In this document: positions 18,685 to 27,277 of the stretch, in pieces | Numbering within the stretch: the stretch's first letter is position 1 | How the letters are laid out: the number at the start of each line of letters is the position of its first letter | NCBI GenBank assembly: GCA_964619265.1 | Contig: CAZUCE010000008.1 | Location: 62,001-126,000 of the forward strand | Reading direction: 5' to 3' | DNA from: CAZUCE01 sp964619265 | GTDB lineage: Bacteria; Planctomycetota; UBA1135; GCA-002686595 | DNA: 64,000 nucleotides | Translations under genes and position numbers: made by a program | The notes under the pieces: model-generated | What the model saw: the letters and a program-made list of their open reading frames with translations, nothing else | The model's database searches: none | What the model was told of the DNA's origin: nothing

Positions 18685-19161
18685 GTGTCTAAGATCGAAC
18701 GCAAGAAACGGCTCGTCAAAGCTCGCCTGCAGCTGAAGGTCATCATGACCTTCATCGGTATCGCGACCGTAGCCGCGCTGTTCCAGGTGATCCTTCTCAA
18801 CCGCTCCCTCGCCGAGCTAGCCGAGAAGATGCCCCGTGACGGCGACCTTCTCATGTCCGAGCTCGGAGGGATCGCGCGTACCAACGTAGCTTTGAGCCTG
18901 GGATTCCTCGTGCCGTTCATGCTCGGCATGGGGCTCATTCTGACGCACCGCATTGCCGGTCCGATCTACCGGTTCGAGATGTTCCTCGAGCAGGTCATCA
19001 GCGGTGAGTACGACGGCCCGGTCCGGATCCGCAAAGGCGACGAATTCCAAGAGTTGTGCGACCGGATCAACGACGCGGTGGCCACGCTTGAGTCGCGCAA
19101 GCTGAAGACCGATCGCGTGCGGATCGGCAGCAACCGAGACGAGAATCGAGACGCTGCCTGA
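18685..19161 (+). CDS. Membrane protein consisting of two helices and a HAMP domain
   Basis: A 158-residue protein from a GTG start. Two transmembrane helices (about 18-39 and 68-90) are followed by a HAMP domain at 90-140 (HRIAGPIYRFEMFLEQVISG through FQELCDRINDAV), and then only a short basic tail. HAMP domains normally relay signals to a kinase, cyclase or chemotaxis domain, but none is attached here, so it may be a stand-alone signal relay or an adaptor dimerising with another receptor. It is transcribed alone, divergently from the sulfatase-like gene. Confidence 0.82.
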   Translation: MSKIERKKRLVKARLQLKVIMTFIGIATVAALFQVILLNRSLAELAEKMPRDGDLLMSELGGIARTNVALSLGFLVPFMLGMGLILTHRIAGPIYRFEMFLEQVISGEYDGPVRIRKGDEFQELCDRINDAVATLESRKLKTDRVRIGSNRDENRDAA

Positions 19162-19175
19162 TCGCGAGAACGCGA

Positions 19176-20093
19176 TTAGGAGCTGAGCAGTCGCTCCAGC
19201 AGGCGCTTCGTGTTCGCGATTCCGAGGGCCGCGTCGCCCTCTCCCTCGAATTCGATTCCGAGGTAACCGGTGTAGCCGCTCTCGACCACCAGGTCGAGGG
19301 CACGGGCGTAGTCGATCGTAGTTTCGAGGCCCTGCTCGTCGAATGCGTAGGACTTCGCTGAGACGGCCCGTGCAAACGGCAGCAGCTCAGCTAGTCCCCG
19401 GTAGCGATCGTAGGTGGTTTCCTCGTCAATTTGGAAGTTGCCGAAGTCCGGGAGTGTGCCGATGGCCGGGTGGTTGGCAGCTCGCATGACCGAGGCCAAC
19501 CAGGCGCCGTCGGAGGACAGCTTGCCGTGGTTTTCGACGAGGACCGAGAGCCCGTAGTCCTGGGCCACATCGCCCAGGTGAACCAAGGATTCCGCGCAGC
19601 GGTCGCGCTGATCTTCGCGGCTGCCTTCCGACTCGGCGTTCACGCGGATGGCGTGACAGCCGAGAAAAGCGGCGGCTGCGATCCAGCGAAAGTGACGCTC
19701 GCACGCCCGTCGTCGTTCACCTGCTGAGGCCGCACCCAGAGCGCCTTCGCCGTCGATCATGATGAGCAGGTTGCGAACGCCCAAATCCTCGGTGCGAGTC
19801 CGAAGCTCGCGCCAGTGACCGAAGTCTGCCGCGTGATCGCGGTAGAAACTGCTCACGTATTCGACGGCGTCGATACCGTGATCTTTGAGGGCGGAGCGTG
19901 GGAAGTCGACCGGATTGAGGCGCCCCTGCTGGAGCTCGCGGTGCAACGACCATTGGGCAAGAGAGATGCGCAGTTGGTCCGGCTCCGGATCGTTCTGTGG
20001 ACCGGCCGAGCCGCGGGACATCGCGAACGGCGCCAGTGCCGAACCCGCTAGCAGCGCGAGCAGATCGCGCCGGGGGAGCGGGGGGGCACTCAC
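19176..20093 (-). CDS. Sugar phosphate isomerase/epimerase-like TIM-barrel protein, Tat-exported
   Basis: A 305-residue protein of the xylose-isomerase-like TIM-barrel family. The N-terminus has a twin-arginine signal (RRDLLALLAGSALAPFAM). Typical barrel segments are RISLAQWSLHREL, the HAIRVNAESEG strand, LSVLVENHGKLSS (metal-ligand Glu), IGTLPDFGNFQI (Asp ligand) and YLGIEFEGEG (Glu ligand). Exported members of this family are abundant in Planctomycetota and are presumed to act on sugars or inositols, but substrates are mostly unknown. Start overlaps the oligoribonuclease stop by four bases, which suggests co-transcription rather than related function. Confidence 0.85.
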   Translation of the reverse strand: MSAPPLPRRDLLALLAGSALAPFAMSRGSAGPQNDPEPDQLRISLAQWSLHRELQQGRLNPVDFPRSALKDHGIDAVEYVSSFYRDHAADFGHWRELRTRTEDLGVRNLLIMIDGEGALGAASAGERRRACERHFRWIAAAAFLGCHAIRVNAESEGSREDQRDRCAESLVHLGDVAQDYGLSVLVENHGKLSSDGAWLASVMRAANHPAIGTLPDFGNFQIDEETTYDRYRGLAELLPFARAVSAKSYAFDEQGLETTIDYARALDLVVESGYTGYLGIEFEGEGDAALGIANTKRLLERLLSS

Positions 20094-20674
20094 AGGAACA
20101 ACGACCGGCGGTAGTGTTTCAACTCGACGATCGACTCGCGAATGTCGTCGAGAGCCCGGTGGGCTTCCTGCTTCTGCGGAGCCAGATCGAACGCCTGGGG
20201 GCGCCAGCGGCGAGCGAGTTCTTTGACCGTCGACACGTCGATGATTCGATAGTGCAGGAACTCATCGAGGTCTTTCATGTAACGGGCGATGAACCGTCGG
20301 TCCTGCCACACGGAGTTGCCGCATAGGAGCGCGGTGTTTGGAACGCAGTAGCCATGCAGGAATTCCAGGACTTGGCGCTCGGCTTCCGCGTCGGTGATCT
20401 TCGAGGCGCGGACCTGCTCCGTGAGACCCGAGTCACCGTGGTGCGAGGTATTCCATTCGTCCATTCCGTCGAGCAACTCGTCCGGCTGATTGAGGACCAG
20501 GTCGGGCCCTTCGGCGATCGGGGAAAGGCGCTCGTCGGTGATCACGACTGCGATCTCCAGGATGCGGTCGTGCTCGACGTTGAGCCCCGTCATCTCCATA
20601 TCGATCCAGACGAATAGATCCGAGCGGGGGTCGCTTCCGTCGGGATTGGACAAGAGTTTCGAGTGTCGTTCCAT
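20090..20674 (-). CDS. orn: Oligoribonuclease
   Basis: A 194-residue DEDD-family 3'-5' exoribonuclease that degrades the short (2-5 nt) RNA left by other RNases, and the dinucleotide products of cyclic-di-GMP breakdown. The Orn signature is clear: WIDMEMTGL (Asp and Glu), ILEIAVVITDE, GNSVWQDRRFIARYM (Asp), YRIIDVSTVKEL and HRALDDIRESI (His, Asp). Length is normal for Orn with about ten extra N-terminal residues. It lies upstream of the TIM-barrel gene and overlaps it. Cytoplasmic. Confidence 0.95.
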   Translation of the reverse strand: MERHSKLLSNPDGSDPRSDLFVWIDMEMTGLNVEHDRILEIAVVITDERLSPIAEGPDLVLNQPDELLDGMDEWNTSHHGDSGLTEQVRASKITDAEAERQVLEFLHGYCVPNTALLCGNSVWQDRRFIARYMKDLDEFLHYRIIDVSTVKELARRWRPQAFDLAPQKQEAHRALDDIRESIVELKHYRRSLFL

Positions 20675-20738
20675 CGGGACCTAGCCTCCCCGATGGGCCC
20701 ATCCGAGGCAACGGCTAGACCGGTCTATTCACAGGCTC

Positions 20739-21626
20739 TCAGCGCGGCTCGGCCAGAACGGCGCGCAGGGTGCGCTCGGCGGGGCTTTCCAGCTCGAACA
20801 GCAGCACGCTGGCGAGGCCGCGGGCGTCGGTGGATAGACGCAGTTCGAAGACGGCCGTCGAGCCGGAATCAGTCAGCTGGACCTTGGCGGGGGCACTTTC
20901 GAGTAGGCCGGCCCGCAGAGCGGTCAGAATTGCGTTCGGGTCGATTTGGTCGGTGACCAAAGCGCCGGGAGCGAGAGGCAGGGCCCCGAGGTACCCGGGA
21001 GCCGATCCGTCTAGGCCAATCGAGAGGCGCAGGTCGAGTTCGCTCGAGCGCGGGAGCCCGCCGATCGGTCCGGTCCATACCCGAGCTCCGAAGGGCTCGC
21101 TGGAGGTCCAGGCGCTCCCCGATAGGGATGGATCGACCCAGGCGGCGTCGACCGCATGCAAATCGATGGCTCTGCTCACGGACGGGGCCGAGCCGGGGTG
21201 AGCGGTGGAGACGCTGATGGCTTGGAGGGCTAGTTCAGCTTCCAGGGGCAGTCCGTTCGGGACTCGAAAGGTCGCACGCAATTCGAAGCCGCTGCCGGGG
21301 GCGCCGGTGGGGACCGTGCTCCCGATCGTCAGCGGCCAGGCGGTGGCCGGGTTCAGCACAAAGCCCTCGGCTCCGGGATCCGCGACTCGTTCGCCGATCA
21401 GGACCGTGACCGTGGTCGGTTCGGCGGTGCGGACCACCAGGTGGTGCGGCAGCAGGCGTGGGAAGTTTGCGGCGGCCGGGGCGTCGACTTGGCGCGGGAG
21501 AATCGGCAGCACCAGGCTCAGTTCGGTTCGTGCCACCCGTTCGCCCTGGGCACTTCCCAGTGGGCTGGAGGCAAGGAAGGATGCCGCAAATCCGAGAGCG
21601 AGGAGGGCTAGCTGGCGTGTCGGCAT
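20739..21626 (-). CDS. Secreted protein of unknown function
   Basis: A 295-residue protein with a clear signal peptide (LALLALGFAASFLASSPLGSAQG). The rest is rich in Ala, Leu, Pro and Ser with alternating hydrophobic residues, as in a beta-sandwich protein; there are no cysteines and no motif I recognise. Coding bias fits its neighbours. It lies 64 bases upstream of orn on the same strand. Confidence 0.65.
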   Translation of the reverse strand: MPTRQLALLALGFAASFLASSPLGSAQGERVARTELSLVLPILPRQVDAPAAANFPRLLPHHLVVRTAEPTTVTVLIGERVADPGAEGFVLNPATAWPLTIGSTVPTGAPGSGFELRATFRVPNGLPLEAELALQAISVSTAHPGSAPSVSRAIDLHAVDAAWVDPSLSGSAWTSSEPFGARVWTGPIGGLPRSSELDLRLSIGLDGSAPGYLGALPLAPGALVTDQIDPNAILTALRAGLLESAPAKVQLTDSGSTAVFELRLSTDARGLASVLLFELESPAERTLRAVLAEPR

Positions 21627-22226
21627 GGACCTACGAGGCTGGGGGGAACCCGCGGAGCGGATGGCCCTGGAAGGGGGGAAGCCCGTCGGAACAGGGCAGC
21701 CGCCTGCGAAGGCGAGCAGAAGGCGGCAATCGGTACGAAGTCCGGCTCCCCTTTGCGAGAGCGAGATCCGCCCGACGAGTTCTTTGCGGGCTTTTTGGCT
21801 GGGAACGCTGCGAGGGGGCCCTGGGCTTATTTTTAGAGCAAGAACGTCACCGGCTCACTTTTTCGGTGCCCCCAAAGCAGAAAAATTTCCCCACACCCCA
21901 GGTGAGGCCCGGCCTGGGCGCCGAGGCGCCCGGCTGCCCGGTTCCTGTACCTGCGCCCGCGATGACCCTCGAAGGGGACCGATGGACCCCGAAGAGGACA
22001 GGGTCAGCCCGCTCCGCCCCCCCGGAGGCCTCGGGAAGGACTTTGGGAAGTTCGGCACGGTTCCTGCAATAGGGCGCCCATCTCTCCCAAGAACCTCTTG
22101 GAGCGAGAACGGATTTACCCCCAATGCCGAGGCCCTTCTCGGCGTAGGAAAGGTAGTCGCTCGCCCGGCGTCCCTCGCCCAGAACGAGGTCCTCTCTCCC
22201 CTATCCCCTTGAATTCGAGAGAACCC
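21627..22226. other. 600-base region without a convincing protein gene
   Basis: Open frames exist on both strands, but their translations are Arg/Pro/Gly-rich without family resemblance or signal. Bases 21825-21895 are notably AT-rich for this genome, with runs of T and A, and could hold a promoter for the short peptide and terminator downstream. No tRNA, RNase P RNA, tmRNA or SRP RNA signature was found by eye. Confidence 0.4.
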
Positions 22227-22286
22227 ATGATGACCGAAGCCATCGTTGCCCTGATCTGGCTCCTTCGACAAATCCTCGGCCTCTAA
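22227..22286 (+). CDS. Candidate 19-residue hydrophobic peptide
   Basis: ATG ATG ... TAA encodes MMTEAIVALIWLLRQILGL, a 19-residue peptide whose body could form one amphipathic or membrane helix. A GAGAG stretch about 8-12 bases ahead of the first ATG could serve as ribosome binding site. It sits in an otherwise gene-free region that ends in a strong terminator on the same strand. It may be a small membrane peptide or a leader peptide; it may also be chance. No family is recognised. Confidence 0.35.
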   Translation: MMTEAIVALIWLLRQILGL

Positions 22287-22542
22287 GAGCCGGGGATCAG
22301 AGCCCCGCCGCCGGCCTGCCCAGCCGAGCGCTCCTCGCCTGCGAGCTCCGAACTCCCAGAATCCACCGATTCCGAACTCATACGGTCGACACGCCTCGCG
22401 CGAAACAACTCTGCGCCTGTCGTCCGAGCCGAGCCCACGAAATGGACCCGCCCGCGCGTTTTTGAGCGGCAGATCCGCAAGCCAACCAGATCAATCCTCT
22501 CAATCCGGCGCCCCTTGACCTGGGCTGCTGGATAGGACCCGC

Positions 22543-22581
22543 GCGAGGGGCCGCCCGATGGCGGCCCCTCGCTTTGTTTTT
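22543..22581 (+). terminator. Rho-independent terminator
   Basis: A perfect 13-bp GC-rich stem (22543-22555 paired with 22560-22572) with a CGAT loop, followed by TTTGTTTTT. The T-run is only on the + strand side, so it acts on + strand transcription. The nearest annotated upstream + strand gene ends at 19161 with minus-strand genes between, so it implies an unannotated + strand transcript just upstream. It lies 124 bases before lgt and insulates that gene. Confidence 0.85.
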
Positions 22582-22705
22582 GGGGTCCCTTCCGGCTCGG
22601 CCGCTGCCCGGGCGCGGTCGACTCAGTCCGGAAGCTCAAGCCCGGGGCGCGCATCGGTAGACTTCCCGCGTTCCGTCCTCCCGAACCGTCGCGCGCGTTC
22701 TCCCC

Positions 22706-23743
22706 ATGAAGCTCGAATTTCCCACCTGGGACCCCGTCCTGTTCGACCTCCCAGGAGCCATCGACGTTCGCTGGTACGGGCTCATGTACATCGCCGGTTT
22801 CCTGGTGGCCGGGTGGATTCTAAAGCGCCTCGCGCGCGACCGATTTCTGCCTATGGCAGCCGAACACACCGGGGACTTGCTCGTTTGGATGCTATTCGGG
22901 GTGATTCTTGGTGGGCGGATTGGTTACGCGCTGTTCTACGACCGGGGGCTCGCCGACCCGATCCGCATCTTCGAGATTTGGAAGGGCGGTATGTCGTTCC
23001 ACGGCGGGCTGCTCGGCGTGTGCGTGGCGTTTGTGCTCTTCGCCTGGAAGCACAAGCTGCCCTTGCTGCGGCTGGGCGACGCGGCCGCCTTGTGCGTGAC
23101 GCCGGGGATCGCTTTTGTGCGCTTCGCTAACTTCATCAACGGAGAGCTGTACGGCCGCGTCACCGAAGCTTCCGGACTGCTGGCCATGCGCTTCACCACC
23201 GATTCCGCCGCCCTGCGAGAATTCGGGATCGCTGGGCTCGGAGACCCTCGCTCGAAGGAGCTTGCTCTACAGGTTGCCACCGGCCACCGGACGTTCGAAA
23301 GCGTGGCTGACCGGCTGGTCACCCAAGACGGTTTGGGCCGCTCCGTCGATTGGGAATCGATCCGTCCACGCCTCGACTGGGCCGCGGTTCAGGATCAGGT
23401 GCCGTATCGCTATCCGTCCCAGCTCTTCGAAGGGCTCGCCGAAGGTCTCTTGCTCGGCCTGGTTCTGTACGTGGCCTACCGCCTGTTCCGTCCTCGTCAC
23501 CTTGGCGCAGGTGGCTACGGCGGTCTGTTCCTCCTGGGTTACGGCGTCGCCCGGTTCGGCCTTGAGTATGTGCGCCAGCCCGACAGCCAGTTCACCAGCT
23601 CCGACGACCCGATCGGGACGGTGTTCCTCGGGATGACCATGGGGCAGACGCTATCGTCCGTGATGATCGTGACCGGCGCGTTGTTCCTGGCGCGGGGCTT
23701 CTCGCGACGCAGCGAACCCGTAGCCGCGCCGAGCGCTGCCTGA
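22706..23743 (+). CDS. lgt: Prolipoprotein diacylglyceryl transferase
   Basis: A 345-residue inner-membrane enzyme that attaches diacylglycerol from phosphatidylglycerol to the lipobox cysteine of prolipoproteins. Seen: VRWYGLMYIAGFLVA, GVILGGRIGYALFYD, GGMSFHGGLLG, the signature FANFINGELYGRV and a last region with GARFGLEYVRQPD-like GVARFGLEYVRQPD. About seven transmembrane helices are apparent. An insert of about 70 residues (near 165-235) follows the signature and is longer than in E. coli Lgt. It would process the many lipoproteins in this window. Transcribed alone. Confidence 0.95.
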   Translation: MKLEFPTWDPVLFDLPGAIDVRWYGLMYIAGFLVAGWILKRLARDRFLPMAAEHTGDLLVWMLFGVILGGRIGYALFYDRGLADPIRIFEIWKGGMSFHGGLLGVCVAFVLFAWKHKLPLLRLGDAAALCVTPGIAFVRFANFINGELYGRVTEASGLLAMRFTTDSAALREFGIAGLGDPRSKELALQVATGHRTFESVADRLVTQDGLGRSVDWESIRPRLDWAAVQDQVPYRYPSQLFEGLAEGLLLGLVLYVAYRLFRPRHLGAGGYGGLFLLGYGVARFGLEYVRQPDSQFTSSDDPIGTVFLGMTMGQTLSSVMIVTGALFLARGFSRRSEPVAAPSAA

Positions 23744-25090
23744 TCAGGCTTCGGGGACGTCCGCGAACCGCAGCGGCCTGCCGCGGGGCTCTCCGATCGT
23801 TTCGCCGTTTGCGAAGGCCGGTTCTCCGCGCAGGTAGACCGCCGAGGGCCAGCCGGCCAACGGGCGCCCCACGAAAGGGTTGGTCCGCGCGCGGCTGAGC
23901 AACCAGTTGTCCGGCAGCGGCACCGTGACGGCCGGGTCGACCAGGGTTAGGTCGGCGTCCGCGCCATAGGCAAAGGCGTCCTTGTCGAGCAAGCCATAGA
24001 CGCGGATGGGGCCGTCGTGCAGCAGTCGCGGCAAATCTTCCAGTTGGAGCCACCCGTCGCGCACGGCGGTCAAGAACAGGCCGAGGGTGGTCTGGACGCC
24101 GGGGATCCCGGACGGGGCTTGGGGGTAAGGGCGCGCCTTCTCTTCGGCGGTGTGCGGCGCGTGGTCGGAGCCGACACAGGCGGCTTCGCGCTCGGCAGCG
24201 GCTCTGCGCAGGCGGCCCTGGTGTCCGGCGTCGCGCACGGGAGGATTCATCTGCGCGAAGGTGCCGTGCTGTTCGTAGCAGTCGGGAGCCGCGAGGAACA
24301 GGTGATTGGGAGTCAGCTCGAAGGTCACCAGGTCGCCCAGGTCGCGCTCCACCATCAGATCGACTTCGTCGCCGGTCGAAACGTGAAGCACGTGTACGGG
24401 GCGCCCGGTTTTCTCGGCCAGGTTCAACAGACGCGTGGTCGAGCGCACGGCGGCTTCGACGCTGCGCACCTCGGGGTGGCGTGTGACGGGCTCGTTGCGG
24501 CCCAGGGCTTTGTAGTTGCGTTCGAGCAGATGCTCGTCTTCGGAGTGCACCGTGACCCGGCGAGTTCCGCTGCGCAGCACCCGTTCGAGGGTTTCGTCGT
24601 CTGGAATCAAGAGGTTGCCGGTCGACGAGCCCATGAAGACCTTCACGCCAGCGCAGCCGGACAGCAGCTCGAGCTCGCCAAGCTCGTCCGCGTTTTCGGC
24701 GGTGGCTCCCACGAAGAAGGCATGGTCGGCGAACGCGCGGCCGGCCGCTCGCCGAAACTTGTCCTCGACCGCCGCGCGGTTGGTCGTGGCCGGCTTCGTG
24801 TTGGGCATTTCGAAGAAGGTCGTGACTCCCCCGGCGATCGCTGCCCGAGAGCCCGAGGCCAAGTCCTCCTTGTGCTCGTTGCCCGGTTCGCGGAAGTGCA
24901 CCTGGGGGTCGATGGAGCCGGGCAGCACGAGCTGGCCCGAGGCGTCGACGCGCCCGGCGCTCTGGCGCTGCTCGTCGCTCAGGCTCGCGGGATCGACGAA
25001 TTTCTCGCCGGAGATCCACAGGTCGCCGCTTGAAACTCCGCTCGACCGGACCAGCCGGCCGCCGCTGACGCAAGTCACTCGTTCGCTCAT
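23744..25090 (-). CDS. pyrC: Dihydroorotase (class I amidohydrolase)
   Basis: A 448-residue metal-dependent amidohydrolase, most likely the pyrimidine enzyme closing carbamoyl aspartate to dihydroorotate. Seen: SIDPQVHFREPG with Asp61 and His65, the carboxylated lysine Lys150 (GVKVFMGSSTG), His182, His236 (HVLHVST) and Asp309 (GSDHAPH). The first metal ligand of the usual HxH pair is Gln63, a variant I know from Bacteroidetes dihydroorotases. ATG at 25090 is preferred over an in-frame GTG at 25099. Its start is only 26 bases from the large inverted repeat. Allantoinase is a less likely alternative. Confidence 0.87.
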   Translation of the reverse strand: MSERVTCVSGGRLVRSSGVSSGDLWISGEKFVDPASLSDEQRQSAGRVDASGQLVLPGSIDPQVHFREPGNEHKEDLASGSRAAIAGGVTTFFEMPNTKPATTNRAAVEDKFRRAAGRAFADHAFFVGATAENADELGELELLSGCAGVKVFMGSSTGNLLIPDDETLERVLRSGTRRVTVHSEDEHLLERNYKALGRNEPVTRHPEVRSVEAAVRSTTRLLNLAEKTGRPVHVLHVSTGDEVDLMVERDLGDLVTFELTPNHLFLAAPDCYEQHGTFAQMNPPVRDAGHQGRLRRAAAEREAACVGSDHAPHTAEEKARPYPQAPSGIPGVQTTLGLFLTAVRDGWLQLEDLPRLLHDGPIRVYGLLDKDAFAYGADADLTLVDPAVTVPLPDNWLLSRARTNPFVGRPLAGWPSAVYLRGEPAFANGETIGEPRGRPLRFADVPEA

Positions 25091-25116
25091 GGAGCGCACG
25101 TTAGCACGTACAACCT

Positions 25117-25256
25117 GCTAGATCGGTGATACGGTGCCAGAGCAAAACGCACCGGTGAGGGGGATACGGCGCCGGAGCTACCGCGGTGCCCATGGGCCTG
25201 ACGCCGTATCTCCCTCACCGGTGCGTTTTGCTCTGGCACCGTATCACCGATCTAGC
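25117..25256. repeat. 140-bp inverted repeat in the divergent pyrC/exonuclease promoter region
   Basis: Two 55-base arms (25117-25171 and 25202-25256) are complementary except for one base, around a 30-base spacer. The arms carry TACGGTGCCAGAGCAA, the terminal motif shared with the palindromic repeats at 57-62 kb, and a second diverged copy of it (ATACGGCGCCGGAGC) nested near the tip. The element ends 13 bases before the exonuclease ATG and 26 bases before the dihydroorotase ATG, so transcripts of both genes may begin with or within a long hairpin. Confidence 0.92.
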
Positions 25257-25269
25257 TGCTAGCTGAGCC

Positions 25270-26181
25270 ATGGCCGACCGACTCCACCTGATCGACGCCA
25301 GTCCCCTGTTGTTCCGCGCCTGGTTTTCCATGCCCAGCTCGATGAAGTCCCCGGACGGGCGGCTGACCGGGGCTTTGCATGGCTTCCTCGGCGCGCTCAT
25401 CCGCCTGGCCCGTGAAGAGCAGCCCGAGGCGCTCGTCATCGCATTTGACGAGAGCTTGAACACCAGTTTTCGCAACGAGATTTACCCCGCCTACAAGGCT
25501 GGTCGCGACCTGCCGCCGCCGGAGCTAGAAGAGCAGTGCCGGGTCGCCGTTCGACTCGCCGAGGCCTTCGGCGCGCTGTGCCTGGTCCACGACCGCTTTG
25601 AAGCCGACGACTTGATCGCCGGGGCCCTGGCGGCCTGGCTTGAGGCTCCCGGAGCGCGCACGGGAACGATCGTTACGATCGACAAGGATCTAGGCCAACT
25701 GATCGAGCCGCGTGTCGAGCTGTTCGACTTCACCAAGGGCGTCCGCTGGGACGAGGCGGCGTTGATGGAGAAGTTCGGCGTCGCTCCCGCCGTCTTGCCC
25801 GACTACCAGGGCTTAGCCGGCGATCCGGTTGACAACATTCCCGGCGTACGGGGGATCGGCGCGAAGACCGCCGCTTTCTTGATCTCGACCTTCGGCGACC
25901 TAGAGGGCGTGTATGCGGATCTGGAGGCGGTTGCTGCGAGCTCCGTGCGCGGTGCGAAGAGCGTCGCGAAGAAGCTCGAGGCCGAAAAGGACCTGGCGTT
26001 CGTGAGCCGTGATCTGGCGCGCCTCGCCACCGACCTGGTTCGCGCGGACGGGTGCTTGCCGGTGGACCTGCCCGGCCTAGATTGGGCCGGGGCGAATCGC
26101 GAGCTGCTTGAGGCGTTGTGCGACGAACTGGGCTTCCGCAGCGTCAGTTCGCGCATTCCGCTGTTCGCCCCCGGCAGCTAG
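25270..26181 (+). CDS. 5'-3' exonuclease / flap endonuclease (PolI N-terminal domain type)
   Basis: A 303-residue stand-alone homologue of the 5' nuclease domain of DNA polymerase I, acting on RNA primers and flaps. The acidic metal cluster is visible: LIDASPLLFRAW (Asp), VIAFDESLNTSFR (Asp), FEADDLIAGALA (two Asp) and IVTIDKDLGQLI (two Asp). The helix-hairpin-helix region is YQGLAGDPVDNIPGVRGIGAKTA with Asp. Length matches ExoIX/flap nucleases. The start lies 13 bases after the inverted repeat, with no obvious ribosome binding site between. Converges with the pilin genes. Confidence 0.93.
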   Translation: MADRLHLIDASPLLFRAWFSMPSSMKSPDGRLTGALHGFLGALIRLAREEQPEALVIAFDESLNTSFRNEIYPAYKAGRDLPPPELEEQCRVAVRLAEAFGALCLVHDRFEADDLIAGALAAWLEAPGARTGTIVTIDKDLGQLIEPRVELFDFTKGVRWDEAALMEKFGVAPAVLPDYQGLAGDPVDNIPGVRGIGAKTAAFLISTFGDLEGVYADLEAVAASSVRGAKSVAKKLEAEKDLAFVSRDLARLATDLVRADGCLPVDLPGLDWAGANRELLEALCDELGFRSVSSRIPLFAPGS

Positions 26182-26221
26182 GGGCGAGGGGGGCAGCGGC
26201 CGAAGGAGGCTTAGAGGCTGT

Positions 26222-27277
26222 TCAGCTCGCCGGTGGGTTGCGCAAGCGCAGGACTGTCTCCTGACGCGTGACGACAGCGGGCTGGCCGACGCGGTAGGAC
26301 AGGAAGAACAGGCGAACACGCAGGCGACCGGTTTCAGGCGTCCAGAGGAAGATCGGGTCGTCGTAACCGTCGTTGTCGAGGTCGCCCCCGTAGTCGCATT
26401 GGGGCTGAAGGATGCGGGTGCCGCCTAGGGAGACGTTTTGGGGCGCTAGCCCCGAGTCCGCGGTATCCCAGATGCGCAGATGCACTTCGCCCAGGTCGAA
26501 AACCGTGGTTCGATTGCCGTCGCGGTCCAAATCCTGGTCGAGCTCAGCTTCGGAGATTTCGTCGGTGACTTCGAAGACGAACGCGCAGCGGGCGGTGGAC
26601 AGGGCTTGTCCGCGAAGGGTCGCGCCCCACCGCACCTCGAGACCGTCCAAGACGTCCTGGCCTCCGGTCGGGTCAGTGGGAACGCGGAAGGAAAAGCCGG
26701 TGCCGTCGCCGCGGAAGAAGACTTCCTCGCCGCGCTCCAGCGAGCTCCCGTCAAAGGACGAGGGGGGCGGCGAGATCTGCTGGGGGATCGCGCTCGCCAC
26801 TCCGGCCCACAGAACGCGGGCGCCAGCGTCGTGAACCGCTGCGTTGGTGCAGCCCAGACCGCGGTCGAGGTTGAGCAGGCGCGGACCACCGGTGGAGCCG
26901 AGGCTCGCGTAGGAAACGTATTCTTCGCGCAGGGTGCCAGGCTCGAGGATCACGAAGCCGCGATCCGGAAATCCAAGGTGCGTGTCGACCAAAAGGCGCG
27001 CGTTCTGCGAGGTGTCGACATCTTCGGTGAGCCAGGCATCGGGGAGGATGGGCTGGGCGTCGCCGAGCAGGTCGTCGAGCCGGCCGATCATCTGTTGACC
27101 GCGCAGGGAGACTTGGGTCTTGTCGGTGATGGCCTGAAGAGCTTCACCTTCGCGACCGAAGGTGGCCAAGGCTGCTAGCAGGACGCCGGCCAAAACCGAC
27201 ATGGCGATCAGCAGCTCGAGGAGCGTGACGCCAGCGCGCTTGAATCCGGAAGTGCGGGAAGGGAAGAGCTGGTTCAC
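26222..27277 (-). CDS. Prepilin-type minor pilin, PilW-like
   Basis: A 351-residue protein with a class III signal: cleavage expected after Gly16 in RAG|VTLLELLIAM, with the required Glu at position 5 of the mature protein and a hydrophobic helix following. The rest is a large Asp/Gly-rich extracellular domain. The acidic DQDLDRDGNRTT and GGDLDNDGYDDPI loops look like calcium-binding (dockerin or EF-hand-like) sites. Overlaps the PilV-like gene by four bases. It would form part of a type IV pilus or type II secretion pseudopilus tip complex. Confidence 0.82.
   Translation of the reverse strand: MNQLFPSRTSGFKRAGVTLLELLIAMSVLAGVLLAALATFGREGEALQAITDKTQVSLRGQQMIGRLDDLLGDAQPILPDAWLTEDVDTSQNARLLVDTHLGFPDRGFVILEPGTLREEYVSYASLGSTGGPRLLNLDRGLGCTNAAVHDAGARVLWAGVASAIPQQISPPPSSFDGSSLERGEEVFFRGDGTGFSFRVPTDPTGGQDVLDGLEVRWGATLRGQALSTARCAFVFEVTDEISEAELDQDLDRDGNRTTVFDLGEVHLRIWDTADSGLAPQNVSLGGTRILQPQCDYGGDLDNDGYDDPIFLWTPETGRLRVRLFFLSYRVGQPAVVTRQETVLRLRNPPAS

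Noticed and set aside
21205..22212. 335-codon plus-strand frame over the 21.6-22.2 kb gap
   Set aside because: Half of it is antisense to the secreted-protein gene and the rest is Pro/Arg-rich without signal or motif.
23592..25073. 493-codon arginine-rich frame on the minus strand overlapping dihydroorotase
   Set aside because: It is the out-of-frame shadow of the dihydroorotase gene; composition is Arg/Ala/Pro-rich with no domain.
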